DNA of 64,000 nucleotides, taken from positions 310,001 through 374,000 of the forward strand of contig JAGTPG010000002.1 of NCBI GenBank assembly GCA_018195615.1. Direction: 5' to 3'. Each line of letters opens with the position of its first letter. Within the stretch, counting starts at the first letter, position 1. Below are positions 20,344 to 28,816 of the stretch, piece after piece. This DNA is from Streptomyces tuirus. GTDB lineage: Bacteria > Actinomycetota > Actinomycetes > Streptomycetales > Streptomycetaceae. The position numbers and the translations under genes are program-made. Under the pieces are notes generated by a model that worked only from the letters and a program-made list of their open reading frames with translations, had not been told where the DNA came from and ran no database searches.

Positions 20344-20353
20344 GGGGGGGGGG
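20344..20353 (+). repeat. Ten-G homopolymer tract
   Basis: An uninterrupted run of ten G residues lies in the intergenic stretch between the DUF1206 gene and the DUF5133 gene, about 92 bases upstream of the DUF1206 start. Runs of this length are prone to slippage. The stretch 20253-20477 otherwise shows no gene. Confidence 0.9.
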
Positions 20354-20477
20354 CAGGAGTGCCGCACGCCGGAGCCCGTCGATCGGCGCGTACGGGGTGG
20401 GACACGAGCGGGCCCGGCCGCGGCTGTCGCCGTCGGCCGGACCCTGGGGTGCCGCGCGTGTCACGCGCGGGCGGGGA

Positions 20478-20744
20478 TCACGCGGGCTCCGGAGTCGGCA
20501 TGCGCTGCTCGCCGGTGATCAGCGGGGCGGCCTCGCGGGCCGCTGCCGGTGGGGTCGCGAGCCACTGGTGAGCGAGCTCGAGGGCACGCTCGACGTCCCG
20601 GGTGCCGGTGGACACGCACAGCGTGTACGCCAGGTCGCGGGTCCGTGCGCTCACGTCGGCCGGTCGGCTCACGGCTTCGACGGCCGACAGTGCCTCGTAC
20701 TCGTCGACGAGGCGGCGCAGCACGGCGGGGTGGGGCCTCAGCAT
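20478..20744 (-). CDS. DUF5133 small protein
   Basis: This 88-residue soluble protein begins MLRPHPAVLRRLVDEYEAL and contains AYTLCVSTGTRDVERALE, the pattern I associate with the streptomycete DUF5133 family. It is helical, without membrane spans. It lies 28 bases downstream of the sigma factor gene on the same strand and is probably in its operon. No function is assigned. Confidence 0.75.
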   Translation of the reverse strand: MLRPHPAVLRRLVDEYEALSAVEAVSRPADVSARTRDLAYTLCVSTGTRDVERALELAHQWLATPPAAAREAAPLITGEQRMPTPEPA

Positions 20745-20772
20745 GTGTTGTTCGCTCCTGATGGGTCGGGGG

Positions 20773-21636
20773 TCAGGCCGTCGTGGAGGTGTCGCCGGTG
20801 CCCCGGGCGGCCGTGCGCTGTCCCAGGACTTCGTCCCGCACGCGGGCGCAGCTGCGGCTGATGAGGCGGGAGACGTGCATCTGGGAGATGCCCAGCTGGT
20901 CGGCGATGCGGCTCTGCGTCATGTCCTCGAAGAACCGCATGTAGAGGATGGCCCGTTCGCGTTCCGGCAGCCGGCGCAGGCCTTCCTTGGCGGATTCGCG
21001 GTCGACCACGACGTCGTAGGACGTGTCCGAGGCGCCGAGGGTGTCGGCGAGGCTGTAGCCGTCGTCGTCGGCCGAGAGCTCGGCGTCCAGCGACAGGGTG
21101 CTGAAGCTGTCCAGGGCCTCGAGCCCGGCACTGACCTCTTCCTCGCTCAGGCCGGTGTGGGTGGCGAGGTCCGCCACGGAGGGCTCGGGGCTGCCCGGGT
21201 TCTGGGTGAGTTCACGGCGTGCCACCCGCACCTTGTTGCGCAGTTCCTGCACACGGCGGGGGACGCGCAGGGCCCACATGCGGTCCCGGAAGTGCCGCTT
21301 GACCTCGCCGGTGATGGTCGGGACGGCGTAGCTCTCGAAGGCGCCCCGGCTCGGGTCGAAGCGGTCGATGGCCTTGACCAGGCCCAGAGCGGCCACCTGC
21401 CGGAGGTCCTCGAGCGACTCTCCGCGGTCGCGGAAGCGGCCGGCGATGCGGTGGGCCATGGGCAGCCACAGCGTGACGAGTTCGTCGCGGACGGCTTCCC
21501 GCTCGGGCCCCTCCTCCAGCTCCGCCATTCGGGCGAAGAGGGCCGCGGTGTCCGGAGCGTCGTCGTGCCGCCGCCGGGTGGCGGTGGTCGTCGTTTCGGT
21601 CGTGCCGGGACGGTTCGTGGGCGTATCGATGAGCAT
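20773..21636 (-). CDS. SigB/SigF-subfamily RNA polymerase sigma factor
   Basis: This 287-residue group 3 sigma factor of the stress/sporulation type (Streptomyces SigB, F, G, H, I, K, L, M, N family) has no region 1. Region 2 is visible as LPMAHRIAGRFRDRGESLED through AALGLVKAIDRFDPSRG and TITGEVKRHFRDR. Region 3 includes HTGLSEEEVSAGLEAL. Region 4 holds the helix-turn-helix RIADQLGISQMHVSRLISR. ATG 21636 follows CAGGAG. It starts with a Thr/Arg-rich tail. Which paralogue it is cannot be decided here. The anti-sigma ATPase gene at 21839 immediately upstream, same strand, is the likely partner. Confidence 0.93.
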   Translation of the reverse strand: MLIDTPTNRPGTTETTTTATRRRHDDAPDTAALFARMAELEEGPEREAVRDELVTLWLPMAHRIAGRFRDRGESLEDLRQVAALGLVKAIDRFDPSRGAFESYAVPTITGEVKRHFRDRMWALRVPRRVQELRNKVRVARRELTQNPGSPEPSVADLATHTGLSEEEVSAGLEALDSFSTLSLDAELSADDDGYSLADTLGASDTSYDVVVDRESAKEGLRRLPERERAILYMRFFEDMTQSRIADQLGISQMHVSRLISRSCARVRDEVLGQRTAARGTGDTSTTA

Positions 21637-21838
21637 GCGGATTCGCTCCTGAACAACGGGGGTTGCAGGGACTGACCGCGGGAAGGTCGCTGCCCGGATC
21701 GCCTGGAGGGCCTCCGGGGCAGTCATACCGCTCCCGCTGGCGCGCCTCCGGTCCGAAGCACGAAACTGCGACTGCCCTGCCCCCGGTGGAACAAACTCCA
21801 CTTTGCTGTGCAATCTGCCGAGAACGCGCACACGGTCA

Positions 21839-22273
21839 TCAGGAGAGGGGCACGACGGCGGTGATGCACTTGCCGCCGGCGGGCAGGTCCGACACCCGGA
21901 CGTCGCGCGAGAGCCGGCAGACGATGGGCCAGCCGTGGCCGCCGTGCCGCAGCCGTCCGTGCGGGTCCGTGGGCGGCGCGGTCACGGGCAGTTCGTCACT
22001 GCGGTCGCTCACCGAGACGCGCACACCGGGGCCGTCGACGTCGACCTGGAAGTCGGTGACGCCACCGCCGTGCAGGATCGCGTTGGTCGTCAGCTCCGAG
22101 GCGACCAGCAGCGCGTCGGACAGGGCGTCCACGTCACAGGGAGTGTGGGTGGCCCGGCAGCGTTCGGTGACCGCGCGCTCCACCGCCCGGCGCGCCTCGG
22201 CGGGTTTGCACGGCCGGGCCCGGCCCGCACCGGGCGGCTCGAATACGGATTCGATCATGTGCTCCTCGCACAT
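21839..22273 (-). CDS. RsbW-like anti-sigma factor / ATP-binding regulatory protein
   Basis: This 144-residue GHKL ATPase is of the anti-sigma kind: VASELTTNAILHGGG (N-box), VSVSDRSDELP (G1 region) and RHGGHGWPIVCRLSRDV (G2). It may bind and inhibit the sigma factor encoded 202 bases downstream on the same strand. ATG 22273 has a GGGAG site seven bases upstream. ATG 22258 is an alternative but its GAGGAG lies only three bases away. The N-terminal CEEH is unusual. Confidence 0.85.
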   Translation of the reverse strand: MCEEHMIESVFEPPGAGRARPCKPAEARRAVERAVTERCRATHTPCDVDALSDALLVASELTTNAILHGGGVTDFQVDVDGPGVRVSVSDRSDELPVTAPPTDPHGRLRHGGHGWPIVCRLSRDVRVSDLPAGGKCITAVVPLS

Positions 22274-22553
22274 CCTTCAGCTCCCTGGTAGGTCAGGACG
22301 AAGAGGGGCCCGGACGCGTACCGTGGCCGCCCGCACGGGCACCCCCCGGGCTCACGGACCCGCTGGTTCCTTCACCGCCCACGGCGTTCGGGGCGCGCAC
22401 CGCGCGAGCGCCGCGGGTCTTACTCTTCGGCTGACCTCTCCCCGCACCTGCAAACCTCCGGTTCGCCCGAAACGCCCCCGGAAAGACGCCGGAAGATCCC
22501 GGGCGGCCGCGCGCAGGTGCCATCGCCACGCGTTGCCGGGGTACGCGGTCCGC

Positions 22554-22775
22554 ATGACCGATGTGGTGGATTCTGACGAACTCCTGCGGCGTATCCAGCG
22601 AGCGAGGGCCTGCGCGGTGCGCGAGGAGCGGGCGTGGCGGAACAGGAGCGAGGAGCTGGGCGCGACCGACCCTCAGGGAGCCAGGGACGCGACCGTGCGG
22701 CGGATGTCCTACGAGGCGGTGCTCAGGGTGCTGGACGAGATCCTCACGCCGGGCAAACACGCCGCCGAGGGCTGA
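22554..22775 (+). CDS. Small hypothetical helical protein
   Basis: This 73-residue charged, helical protein (MTDVVDSDELLRRIQRARAC) has no recognisable family. The codon pattern is like its neighbours, with G/C in third positions. GGGTAC lies 10 bases before the ATG but no fitting -35 box is seen. The 280 bases before it (22274-22553) hold no other gene. It is 70 bases upstream of the decarboxylase gene and may be co-transcribed. Confidence 0.55.
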   Translation: MTDVVDSDELLRRIQRARACAVREERAWRNRSEELGATDPQGARDATVRRMSYEAVLRVLDEILTPGKHAAEG

Positions 22776-22845
22776 CCGGGTGAGCCGGTGCCCGGTGCCG
22801 GGGACCGGCTGATTGCGAGGGGCACGGGCCGGGAACCCGGTGCGC

Positions 22846-24323
22846 ATGACAGTCGACCACTCCCGCGCACCGGTTCTCGAAGCCCTGGACGACTACCGCC
22901 GTAAGGGGCGGCTGTCGTTCACGCCGCCGGGACACAAGCAGGCCCGCGGCGCCGACCCGGCGGTCCGGGAGGTCCTCGGTGACGCCGTGTTCCACGGCGA
23001 CGTGCTGGCCTCGGGCGGTCTGGACGACCGGCTCACCCGGGGCCGGGTGCTCCAGCGGGCGCAGGACCTGATGGCCGACGCGGTGCACGCCGAGCACACG
23101 TTCTTCAGCACGTGCGGGAGTTCCCTGTCGGTGAAGGCCGCGATGCTGTCGGTCGCGGGGCCGCACGAGAAGCTGCTGATCGGGCGGGACGCCCACAAGT
23201 CGGTGGTGTCGGGGCTGATCATCTCCGGAATCGAGCCCGTCTGGGTCGAGCCCCGGTGGGACGCCGAGCGGCACCTGGCCCATCCCCCGTCCGCTGCCGA
23301 GTTCGACCGGGCCTTCGACGCTCATCCGGACGCGCGCGGCGCGCTGGTCACGAGCCCCACGCCGTACGGCGGCTGCGCGGATCTGCAGGCGATCGCCGAT
23401 GTGTGTCACCGGCGCTCGCGGCCGCTGATCGTGGACGAGGCGTGGGGAGCGCACCTGCCGTTCCACCCGGATCTGCCGTCCTGGGCGATGGACGCGGGCG
23501 CGGACATCTGCGTGACCAGCATCCACAAGATGGGCAGCGGTCTGGAACAGGGCTCCGTCTTCCACCTCCAGGGCGATCTGGTCCCGCCGGCGGTGCTGGG
23601 GATGCGCGCGGACCTGCTGGGCACCACCAGCCCGTCGGTGCTGATCTTCGCCGGTCTCGACGGCTGGCGGCGGCAGATGGCACTGCACGGCAAGGAGCTG
23701 ATGGGCGGCGCGCTGGACCTCGCGGCCGAGGTCCGGGCCGCCATCGAGGAGATCGACGGGCTGCACGTCGACGACCGGGACGACTTCTGCGGCCCGGGCC
23801 TGTCCGACGACCTCGATCCGCTGCCCGGTGTCATCGACCTCGGCGGGCTCGGGTCACCGGCTTCCAGGCGGCGGACTGGCTGCGCGAGCACCGGCACATC
23901 GACGCGCATCTGGTGGACCACCGCCGTATCGGCGCGCAGATCACCCACGGCGACGACCGGGAGACGACCGGGGAGCTGCTCGAGGCGCTGCGGGACCTGG
24001 CCGTGGCCGCGCGGGACCTCCCGCGGGCGCCGCGGGTGGAGGTGCCGTCGCCGGCGGGGCTGCGGATGGAGCAGGCGGTGCTGCCGCGTGACGCGTTCTT
24101 CGGCCCGGCCGAGGACGTGCCCGTGGCCGAGGCGTCCGGGCGGGTCGCGGCGGAGATGATCACTCCGTATCCGCCGGGCATCCCGGCCGTCCTTCCGGGG
24201 GAACTCCTCACCGAGCCGGTGCTGGCGTACCTGCGGACGGGGCTGGCCGCGGGTATGCACCTCCCCGATCCCACGGATCCGGAGCTGGAGACGGTCCGGG
24301 TCCTCGCCGAGGACCCGCGGTGA
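22846..24323 (+). CDS. Orn/Lys/Arg decarboxylase-family PLP enzyme (one frame break)
   Basis: About 492 residues after repair. This fold-type I PLP enzyme of the basic amino acid decarboxylase family would turn lysine, ornithine or arginine into a diamine or agmatine. Marks are SFTPPGHKQ at the N-terminus, FFSTCGSSLSVKAAML, LIVDEAWGAHLPFHP (PLP-binding Asp) and VTSIHKMGSG (PLP lysine). The C-terminal domain has TPYPPGIPAVLPGE. ATG 22846 is the likely start; a GTG at 22840 is in frame. One base is missing near 23852 (DLGGLG | VTGFQAADWL). Specificity cannot be read. A strong terminator lies 120 bases downstream. Confidence 0.88.
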
Positions 24324-24442
24324 AGTGAAACCGGTCACGCGACCCGGTCGTGGGTTACGTGCACGCCCCGCAGATGGTTTACCGTTCATTCATACGTGGT
24401 GACGGAGTCGACCCACCGTCCTCCGTGCATCACCGCTCACGG

Positions 24443-24478
24443 CCCTGGCTGGCTTCCCCCGTCCAGCCAGGGCTTTTT
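24443..24478 (+). terminator. Strong intrinsic terminator
   Basis: A perfect 10-bp stem (CCCTGGCTGG at 24443-24452, CCAGCCAGGG at 24463-24472) with a 10-base C-rich loop is followed by CTTTTTC. It lies 120 bases after the decarboxylase stop and 105 bases before the Crp-like gene. It either ends the decarboxylase transcript or terminates a short RNA starting in the AT-richer segment around 24375-24400. Confidence 0.85.
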
Positions 24479-24583
24479 CATGCCCCGAGAAAGTTCCGCA
24501 CGCCGAGGTGCCCGGGCCCTGAGAGCGGCTGAAATGGGCGTAGGGAAAGCACCGGAAGTCCATCGCCCGGCGAGGAGCTCCGC

Positions 24584-25038
24584 ATGACCAAAGCGATCAA
24601 ACTCCTGAACGCCCTGCCTCCGCCCCAGCGGCAGCGTCTGATGACGCTCGCCCGGGAGGTGTCCTTCCCCGAGGACGCGCGGATCTTCGAGGCGGGCGGC
24701 ACGGCCGACCGCTTCTGGGTCATCCGCTCCGGCGCGGTCTCCCTGGACCAGCAGGTGAACTCCTTGCAACGGGTGACCGTGGCCAGCCTCGGCGCGGGCG
24801 ACCTGCTCGGCTGGTCCTGGCTGTTCCCGCCGCACACCTGGGACTTCGGCGCGGTGGCGTTCAGTCCCGTTCGCGCCTACGAGTTCGACGCGGGGCCGTG
24901 CTGCGACTGTGCCAGGAGGATCCCGAGCTCGGTATGACGCTGGTGCGCAACGTCGCCGAGGTGCTCGCGCACCGGCTGGAGATGACCCGGGGCAAGCTGA
25001 TGGAGCAGTACACGCTGCACCGGCGAGGGGCGCTGTGA
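24584..25038 (+). CDS. Cyclic-nucleotide-binding-domain protein, Crp-like without HTH (one frame break)
   Basis: About 151 residues after repair: a single cNMP-binding beta-roll (ARIFEAGGTADRFWVIRSGAVSL, SLGAGDLLGWSWLFPPHTW) plus the following helix. It has no DNA-binding domain, so it is not a transcription factor by itself. The HWSWLFPP type is common in actinobacterial stand-alone proteins of this class. ATG 24584 follows GAGGAG. One base is missing near 24893 (EFDA | AVLRLCQEDPEL). It ends five bases from the convergent MFS gene. Confidence 0.83.
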
Positions 25039-25042
25039 GACC

Positions 25043-26334
25043 TCAGACGCGGTAGCGCCGCAGCGCCGGTACCGCGGCGGCCAGCGCCAGCATCACCGCG
25101 ACGACCAGCAGCCCGCCGCCGGCGACGGCGGTCCGGGGGCCGAAGGCGGAGCCCGCCGTGCCGTGCAGTACGTCGGCGAGGCGTGGACCGCCCGCCACGA
25201 CGACGGTGAAGACGCCCTGCATGCGCCCGCGCATCTCGTCGGTGGCGGCGGACAGCAGGATGGCCCCGCGGAAGACCATCGAAACCATGTCGGCCACCCC
25301 GGCCACGGCCAGGAAGGCCACCGCGACCCACAGGTCGCGGCTCAGCCCGAAGCCCGTGATGGCCACGCCCCAGACGACGACCGCCCCGATGACCATCCAG
25401 CCGTGCCGTCGGGCCCGGGAGAAGGTGCCGGAGAACAGTCCGCCGAGCACCGCCCCGATGGGGATCGCCGCGAACAGCAGCCCCAGGGCGAGCCCCTCCC
25501 CGTAGGGCGCGTACGTCTGGGCCGCGAGCTGCGGGAACAAGGCCCTGGGCATGCCGAGGACCATGGCGATGATGTCGGCGAGGAACGACAGCAGCAGGAC
25601 GGTGTGCCCGGAGATGTAGCGGAACCCGGCGGCGATCTCCCGGACACCCGCGCGCCGGGTCGCCGTGCCGGACAGGGGCGGCAGCGACGGCAGCCGGTAC
25701 ACCGCCCACACCGTCACGCACAGGGCCAGGGCGTCGATCAGGTACAGCTCGGGCAGGCCGATCACGGGGATGAGGGCCCCGGCGAGCAGGGGCCCGGCCA
25801 CCTGGCCGGTCTGCATCACCGTCGAGCCCAGAGCGTTGGCGGCGGGCAGTTCCTCCTCGGGACCAGACGGGCGATCGAGGCGTTGCGGGCCGGTGCGTTC
25901 AGGCCCCAGAAGGCCTGCTGCATCGCCAGCAGCAGCATGAGCGCCGGCACGGATTCCAGGCCGGTGAAGGCCTGGAGCCAGAAGAGCAGCGAGGTGACGG
26001 CGATGCCGCTGTTGGTGATCAGCAGCAGCTTGCGCCGGTCCATGCTGTCGGCGATCGCCCCGCCCCACAGCGCGAACACGATCAGGGGCACCAGACCGGC
26101 CAGGCTCGCGGCGCCGACCCAGGCCGAGGAGCCGGTGATGTCGTAGATCTGCTGAGGTACGGCGACGGCGGTGAGCTGGCTGCCGACGGCCGTGACGACG
26201 GTCGAGATCCACAGGCGGCGGTAGGCGGGGCGGCGCAGCGGGCGGGTGTCCATGGCCCAGCGCCGCCGGTCACGCCGCCGGGGCGCCTCCGCCGCCGGGT
26301 CCCGCTCTTCCGATGTGTTTCCGCTCGTGTCCAC
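25043..26334 (-). CDS. MFS transporter, MFS_3 exporter type (one frame break)
   Basis: About 430 residues after repair. This twelve-span major facilitator is of the enterobactin-exporter-like/MFS_3 group, a family of drug and siderophore exporters. Visible are LRRPAYRRLWISTVVTAVGS at the first span and the loop signature GGAIADSMDRRKLLLITN (motif A variant). It begins at GTG 26334; an ATG at 26253 begins closer to the first span. One base is missing near 25860 (IARLVP | EEELPAANALG). The N-terminal tail is hydrophilic and Arg/Glu-rich. Substrate unknown. Confidence 0.87.
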
Positions 26335-26417
26335 TCGCCGCTTCCTGGATGCTCGCTACATCTTTCCGGGCGGGGATCACTATCGCACCAGCCTCCGAGC
26401 GCTCCGCGGCCGAGGTC

Positions 26418-27035
26418 TCAGCTTCCGGCGATGAGCAGGGCGCCGAGCACGATCATGGTGGTGGCGACCAGACCGTCCAGGACGCGCCAGGCGGCCGGCC
26501 TCGCGAGGAAACGGCCGAGCATCCGGGCGCCGAAGCCGAGAGCCGTGAACCAGCACAGGCTGGCCAGGACGGCGCCGAGGCCGAACGTCCAGCGCAGCGG
26601 ACCGTGGTCGGCGGCGACCGAGCCCAGCAGGAAGACGGTGTCGAGGTAGACGTGCGGATTGAGCCATGTCATCGCCAGGCAGGTGAGCACGGCCCGGCGG
26701 CGTGACCCGGCCGCTTCCCCCTCCGCCCGCAGCGCGCCGCCGTCGGGCCGGAACACCCGGCGGGCGGCCAGGGCTCCGTAGCACAGCAGGAACGCCCCGC
26801 CGATCCAGCCGACGGCCGTCAGCGCGCCCGGCCACGTCACCACGACCGCCCCGACCCCGCCGACCCCGAGCGCGATGAGGGCGGCGTCGGACAGGGCGCA
26901 GATGCCGACCACGGCGAGCACGGCGTCGCGGCGTATCCCCTGGCGCAGGACGAAGGCGTTCTGGGCGCCGATGGCGACGATGAGTGACAGGCCGGTGCCG
27001 AACCCCGCGGCTGCGGCGGTGAAGGTGCTGGTCAT
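26418..27035 (-). CDS. lysE: LysE/ArgO-family amino acid exporter
   Basis: This 205-residue LysE-superfamily exporter of basic amino acids has six hydrophobic segments. Family signatures are GFGTGLSLIVAIGAQNAFVLRQG at the N-terminus and TWLNPHVYLDTVFLLGSV in the middle. It is divergently transcribed from a LysG/ArgP-type regulator 66 bases away, the classical lysE-lysG arrangement in which intracellular lysine or arginine switches on export. The frame is intact. Confidence 0.9.
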   Translation of the reverse strand: MTSTFTAAAAGFGTGLSLIVAIGAQNAFVLRQGIRRDAVLAVVGICALSDAALIALGVGGVGAVVVTWPGALTAVGWIGGAFLLCYGALAARRVFRPDGGALRAEGEAAGSRRRAVLTCLAMTWLNPHVYLDTVFLLGSVAADHGPLRWTFGLGAVLASLCWFTALGFGARMLGRFLARPAAWRVLDGLVATTMIVLGALLIAGS

Positions 27036-27101
27036 GACCTTGACGCTACGGACAGTCCGAGTTGGGGTCCAGCTAAGGATTCTTACGTATCATTAGCAGA
27101 C
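27036..27101. promoter_or_regulatory. Divergent lysE-lysG control region
   Basis: This 66-base interval separates the exporter and regulator starts. It contains the only AT-rich patch nearby (CTAAGGATTCTTACGTATCATTAGC, 27073-27097, quoted in part by position), flanked by TTGACG at 27041. LysR-type proteins bind such sites between divergent genes. A precise operator cannot be fixed from one sequence. Confidence 0.5.
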
Positions 27102-28002
27102 GTGATGATGACGGATCTTCCCCTGGACCAGGTGCGGACCCTGCTCGCGGTCGTGGACGAGGGGACGTTCGACGCCGCGGCGGCCGCGCTGCACGTGACG
27201 CCGTCGGCGATCAGCCAGCGTGTGAAGGCGCTGGAGCAGCGCACCGGGCGGGTGCTGCTGCTGCGGACCAAGCCGGTGCGGCCGACCGAGTCGGGCGAGG
27301 TGCTGGTGCGGCTGGCCCGCCAGGTGGCGCGGCTGGAGCGCGACGCGTACGCGGAACTGGGGCTGCGCGGGAGCGGGGAGCCGACCCGGGTGTCGGTGGC
27401 GGTGAACGCGGACTCGCTCGCCACCTGGTTCCTCCCGGTGCTCACGCGCGTACCGGAGGATCTGCGGCTCTGCTTCGAACTGCGCCGCGAGGACGAGGAT
27501 CACACGGCGGCGCTGCTGCGGGAGGGCGTGGTGATGGCCGCGGTGACCTCGTCGCCGGATCCCGTGCCGGGCTGCTCCGTACGGTCGCTGGGCCGGATGC
27601 GCTACCTCCCGGTGGCGGCGCCCGACTTCGCCGCCCGCAGGCTGGAGGGCCCCTTGGAGGAAGTGCTGCTCGACGCGCCGGTGGTGACCTTCGACCGGCG
27701 GGACGACTTCCAGGACGGCTTCGTCCGCCGGCTCACGCGGGGCGGAGGGGCGCGAGCGCGCTGCGGCACTATGTGCCGACCTCCGAGGGCTTCGTCGATG
27801 CCGTCGCCGCGGGACTGGGCTGGGCCTGGTGCCCGAGGCCCAGGCGGAGCCCCTGCTGCGCACCGGCCGGCTCGTCCCGCTCGCCGAGGGCCGGGCGACC
27901 GACGTGCCGCTGTACTGGCAGCAGTGGAAGCTCGACTCCCCCGCGCTGGCGCACGTGGCGGAGACGGTGACGGCGACCGCCGCGGAAGCACTACGCGGCT
28001 GA
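27102..28002 (+). CDS. lysG: LysG/ArgP-type LysR regulator (two frame breaks)
   Basis: About 300 residues after repair. It has an N-terminal winged helix (LPLDQVRTLLAVVDEGTFDA, HVTPSAISQRVKALEQRTG) and a C-terminal effector-binding domain with VAVNADSLATWFLPVL, typical of ArgP/LysG. It probably senses lysine or arginine and activates the divergent lysE. The start may be GTG 27102 or ATG 27105 or 27108. Bases are missing near 27757 (TRGGGAR | ASALRHYVPTSEGF) and near 27826 (AAGLG | GLVPEAQAEP). It overlaps the convergent TetR gene by 12 bases. Confidence 0.88.
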
Positions 28003-28713
28003 ATCGGGCTCCCGGGCGCCGTCCAGCCGGGCCGCCGCGCTGTCCAGCAGCATCTCCAGGGCTGTCGGATATGCGCTGGTGACCATGCGGGTGGCGAGCA
28101 GCGGGGCTGCCTCCGCGATGCGGGGGTGGGTGGTGGCGGGCAGGCGCGCGTACGTCGAACGCCACATCTGCTCGTCGGCGTGGAGCGCGGCGCTCGGCAG
28201 GGCCAGCGAGGCCGCGTCGAGCGCGGCGATGCCCAGGGTGGTGTCGATGAAGGCGTGGTAGACGCGCACCGCGTCCGGCAGCGGGAAGCCCGCCGTGCGC
28301 AGGATGTCCAGGACGGCCTCGTCGGCCGCGAGTTCGTTGGCCCGGCCCGAGATCCGGCTGGCGGTGAGCACCGCGGCCTGCGGATGGGCCACGTAGGCGG
28401 CGTGGATGCGCAGCCCGACGGCCCGCAGGTCCGCCCGCCACTCCCCCGTCGGCGCCCAGCCGCCGAGCGCCTGCCCGATCAGCGCGTCCCCGATGGCCAG
28501 GGTGAGGTCGTCCATGCCTCGGAAGTACCGGTAGAGCGTGCTCGGGTCGGCGTCCAGGGCCAGACCGAGCCTGCGGGCGGACAGACCCTCGCTGCCGTGT
28601 TCGCTCAGCATGCGCAGCGCGGTTTCGACGATCAGCTCTTCCGACAGCACGGTGCCGCTCTTGGTGGGCCTGCGCCGACGGCGTTTCTCCTCGGGCACCA
28701 CGGGCTTCGGCAC
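27991..28713 (-). CDS. TetR-family regulator with TetR_C-type domain
   Basis: This 240-residue repressor-type protein begins with a very basic tail (EKRRRRRPTKSG), then the HTH SEGLSARRLGLALDADPSTLYRYF, typical of TetR proteins whose C-terminal domain resembles TetR itself. The ligand-binding domain is helical and intact. It is divergent from the saccharopine-dehydrogenase-like gene 103 bases away and is likely to regulate it, itself, or both. Confidence 0.87.
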   Translation of the reverse strand: MPKPVVPEEKRRRRRPTKSGTVLSEELIVETALRMLSEHGSEGLSARRLGLALDADPSTLYRYFRGMDDLTLAIGDALIGQALGGWAPTGEWRADLRAVGLRIHAAYVAHPQAAVLTASRISGRANELAADEAVLDILRTAGFPLPDAVRVYHAFIDTTLGIAALDAASLALPSAALHADEQMWRSTYARLPATTHPRIAEAAPLLATRMVTSAYPTALEMLLDSAAARLDGAREPDSAA

Positions 28714-28732
28714 GGCAGCTCCCTCCTTATGC

Positions 28733-28767
28733 CAACGCCATTGACCTTAAGACACGGCACAGCGTTG
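28733..28767. promoter_or_regulatory. Candidate TetR operator (inverted repeat)
   Basis: CAACGC at 28733-28738 and GCGTTG at 28762-28767 are inverted arms 23 bases apart, extended imperfectly outward by AT on each side. It lies between the divergent TetR and dehydrogenase genes. The wide spacing makes it tentative. Confidence 0.35.
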
Positions 28768-28816
28768 TATCTCCACAAGGGCGCGCCACGTTCTTCGCAA
28801 AAAGGGAGTTTCTGTC

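Noticed and set aside
22539..22544. GGGTAC ten bases before the small gene at 22554 as a SigB promoter
   Set aside because: No GNNT at 14-16 bases upstream, and the transcript would be nearly leaderless.
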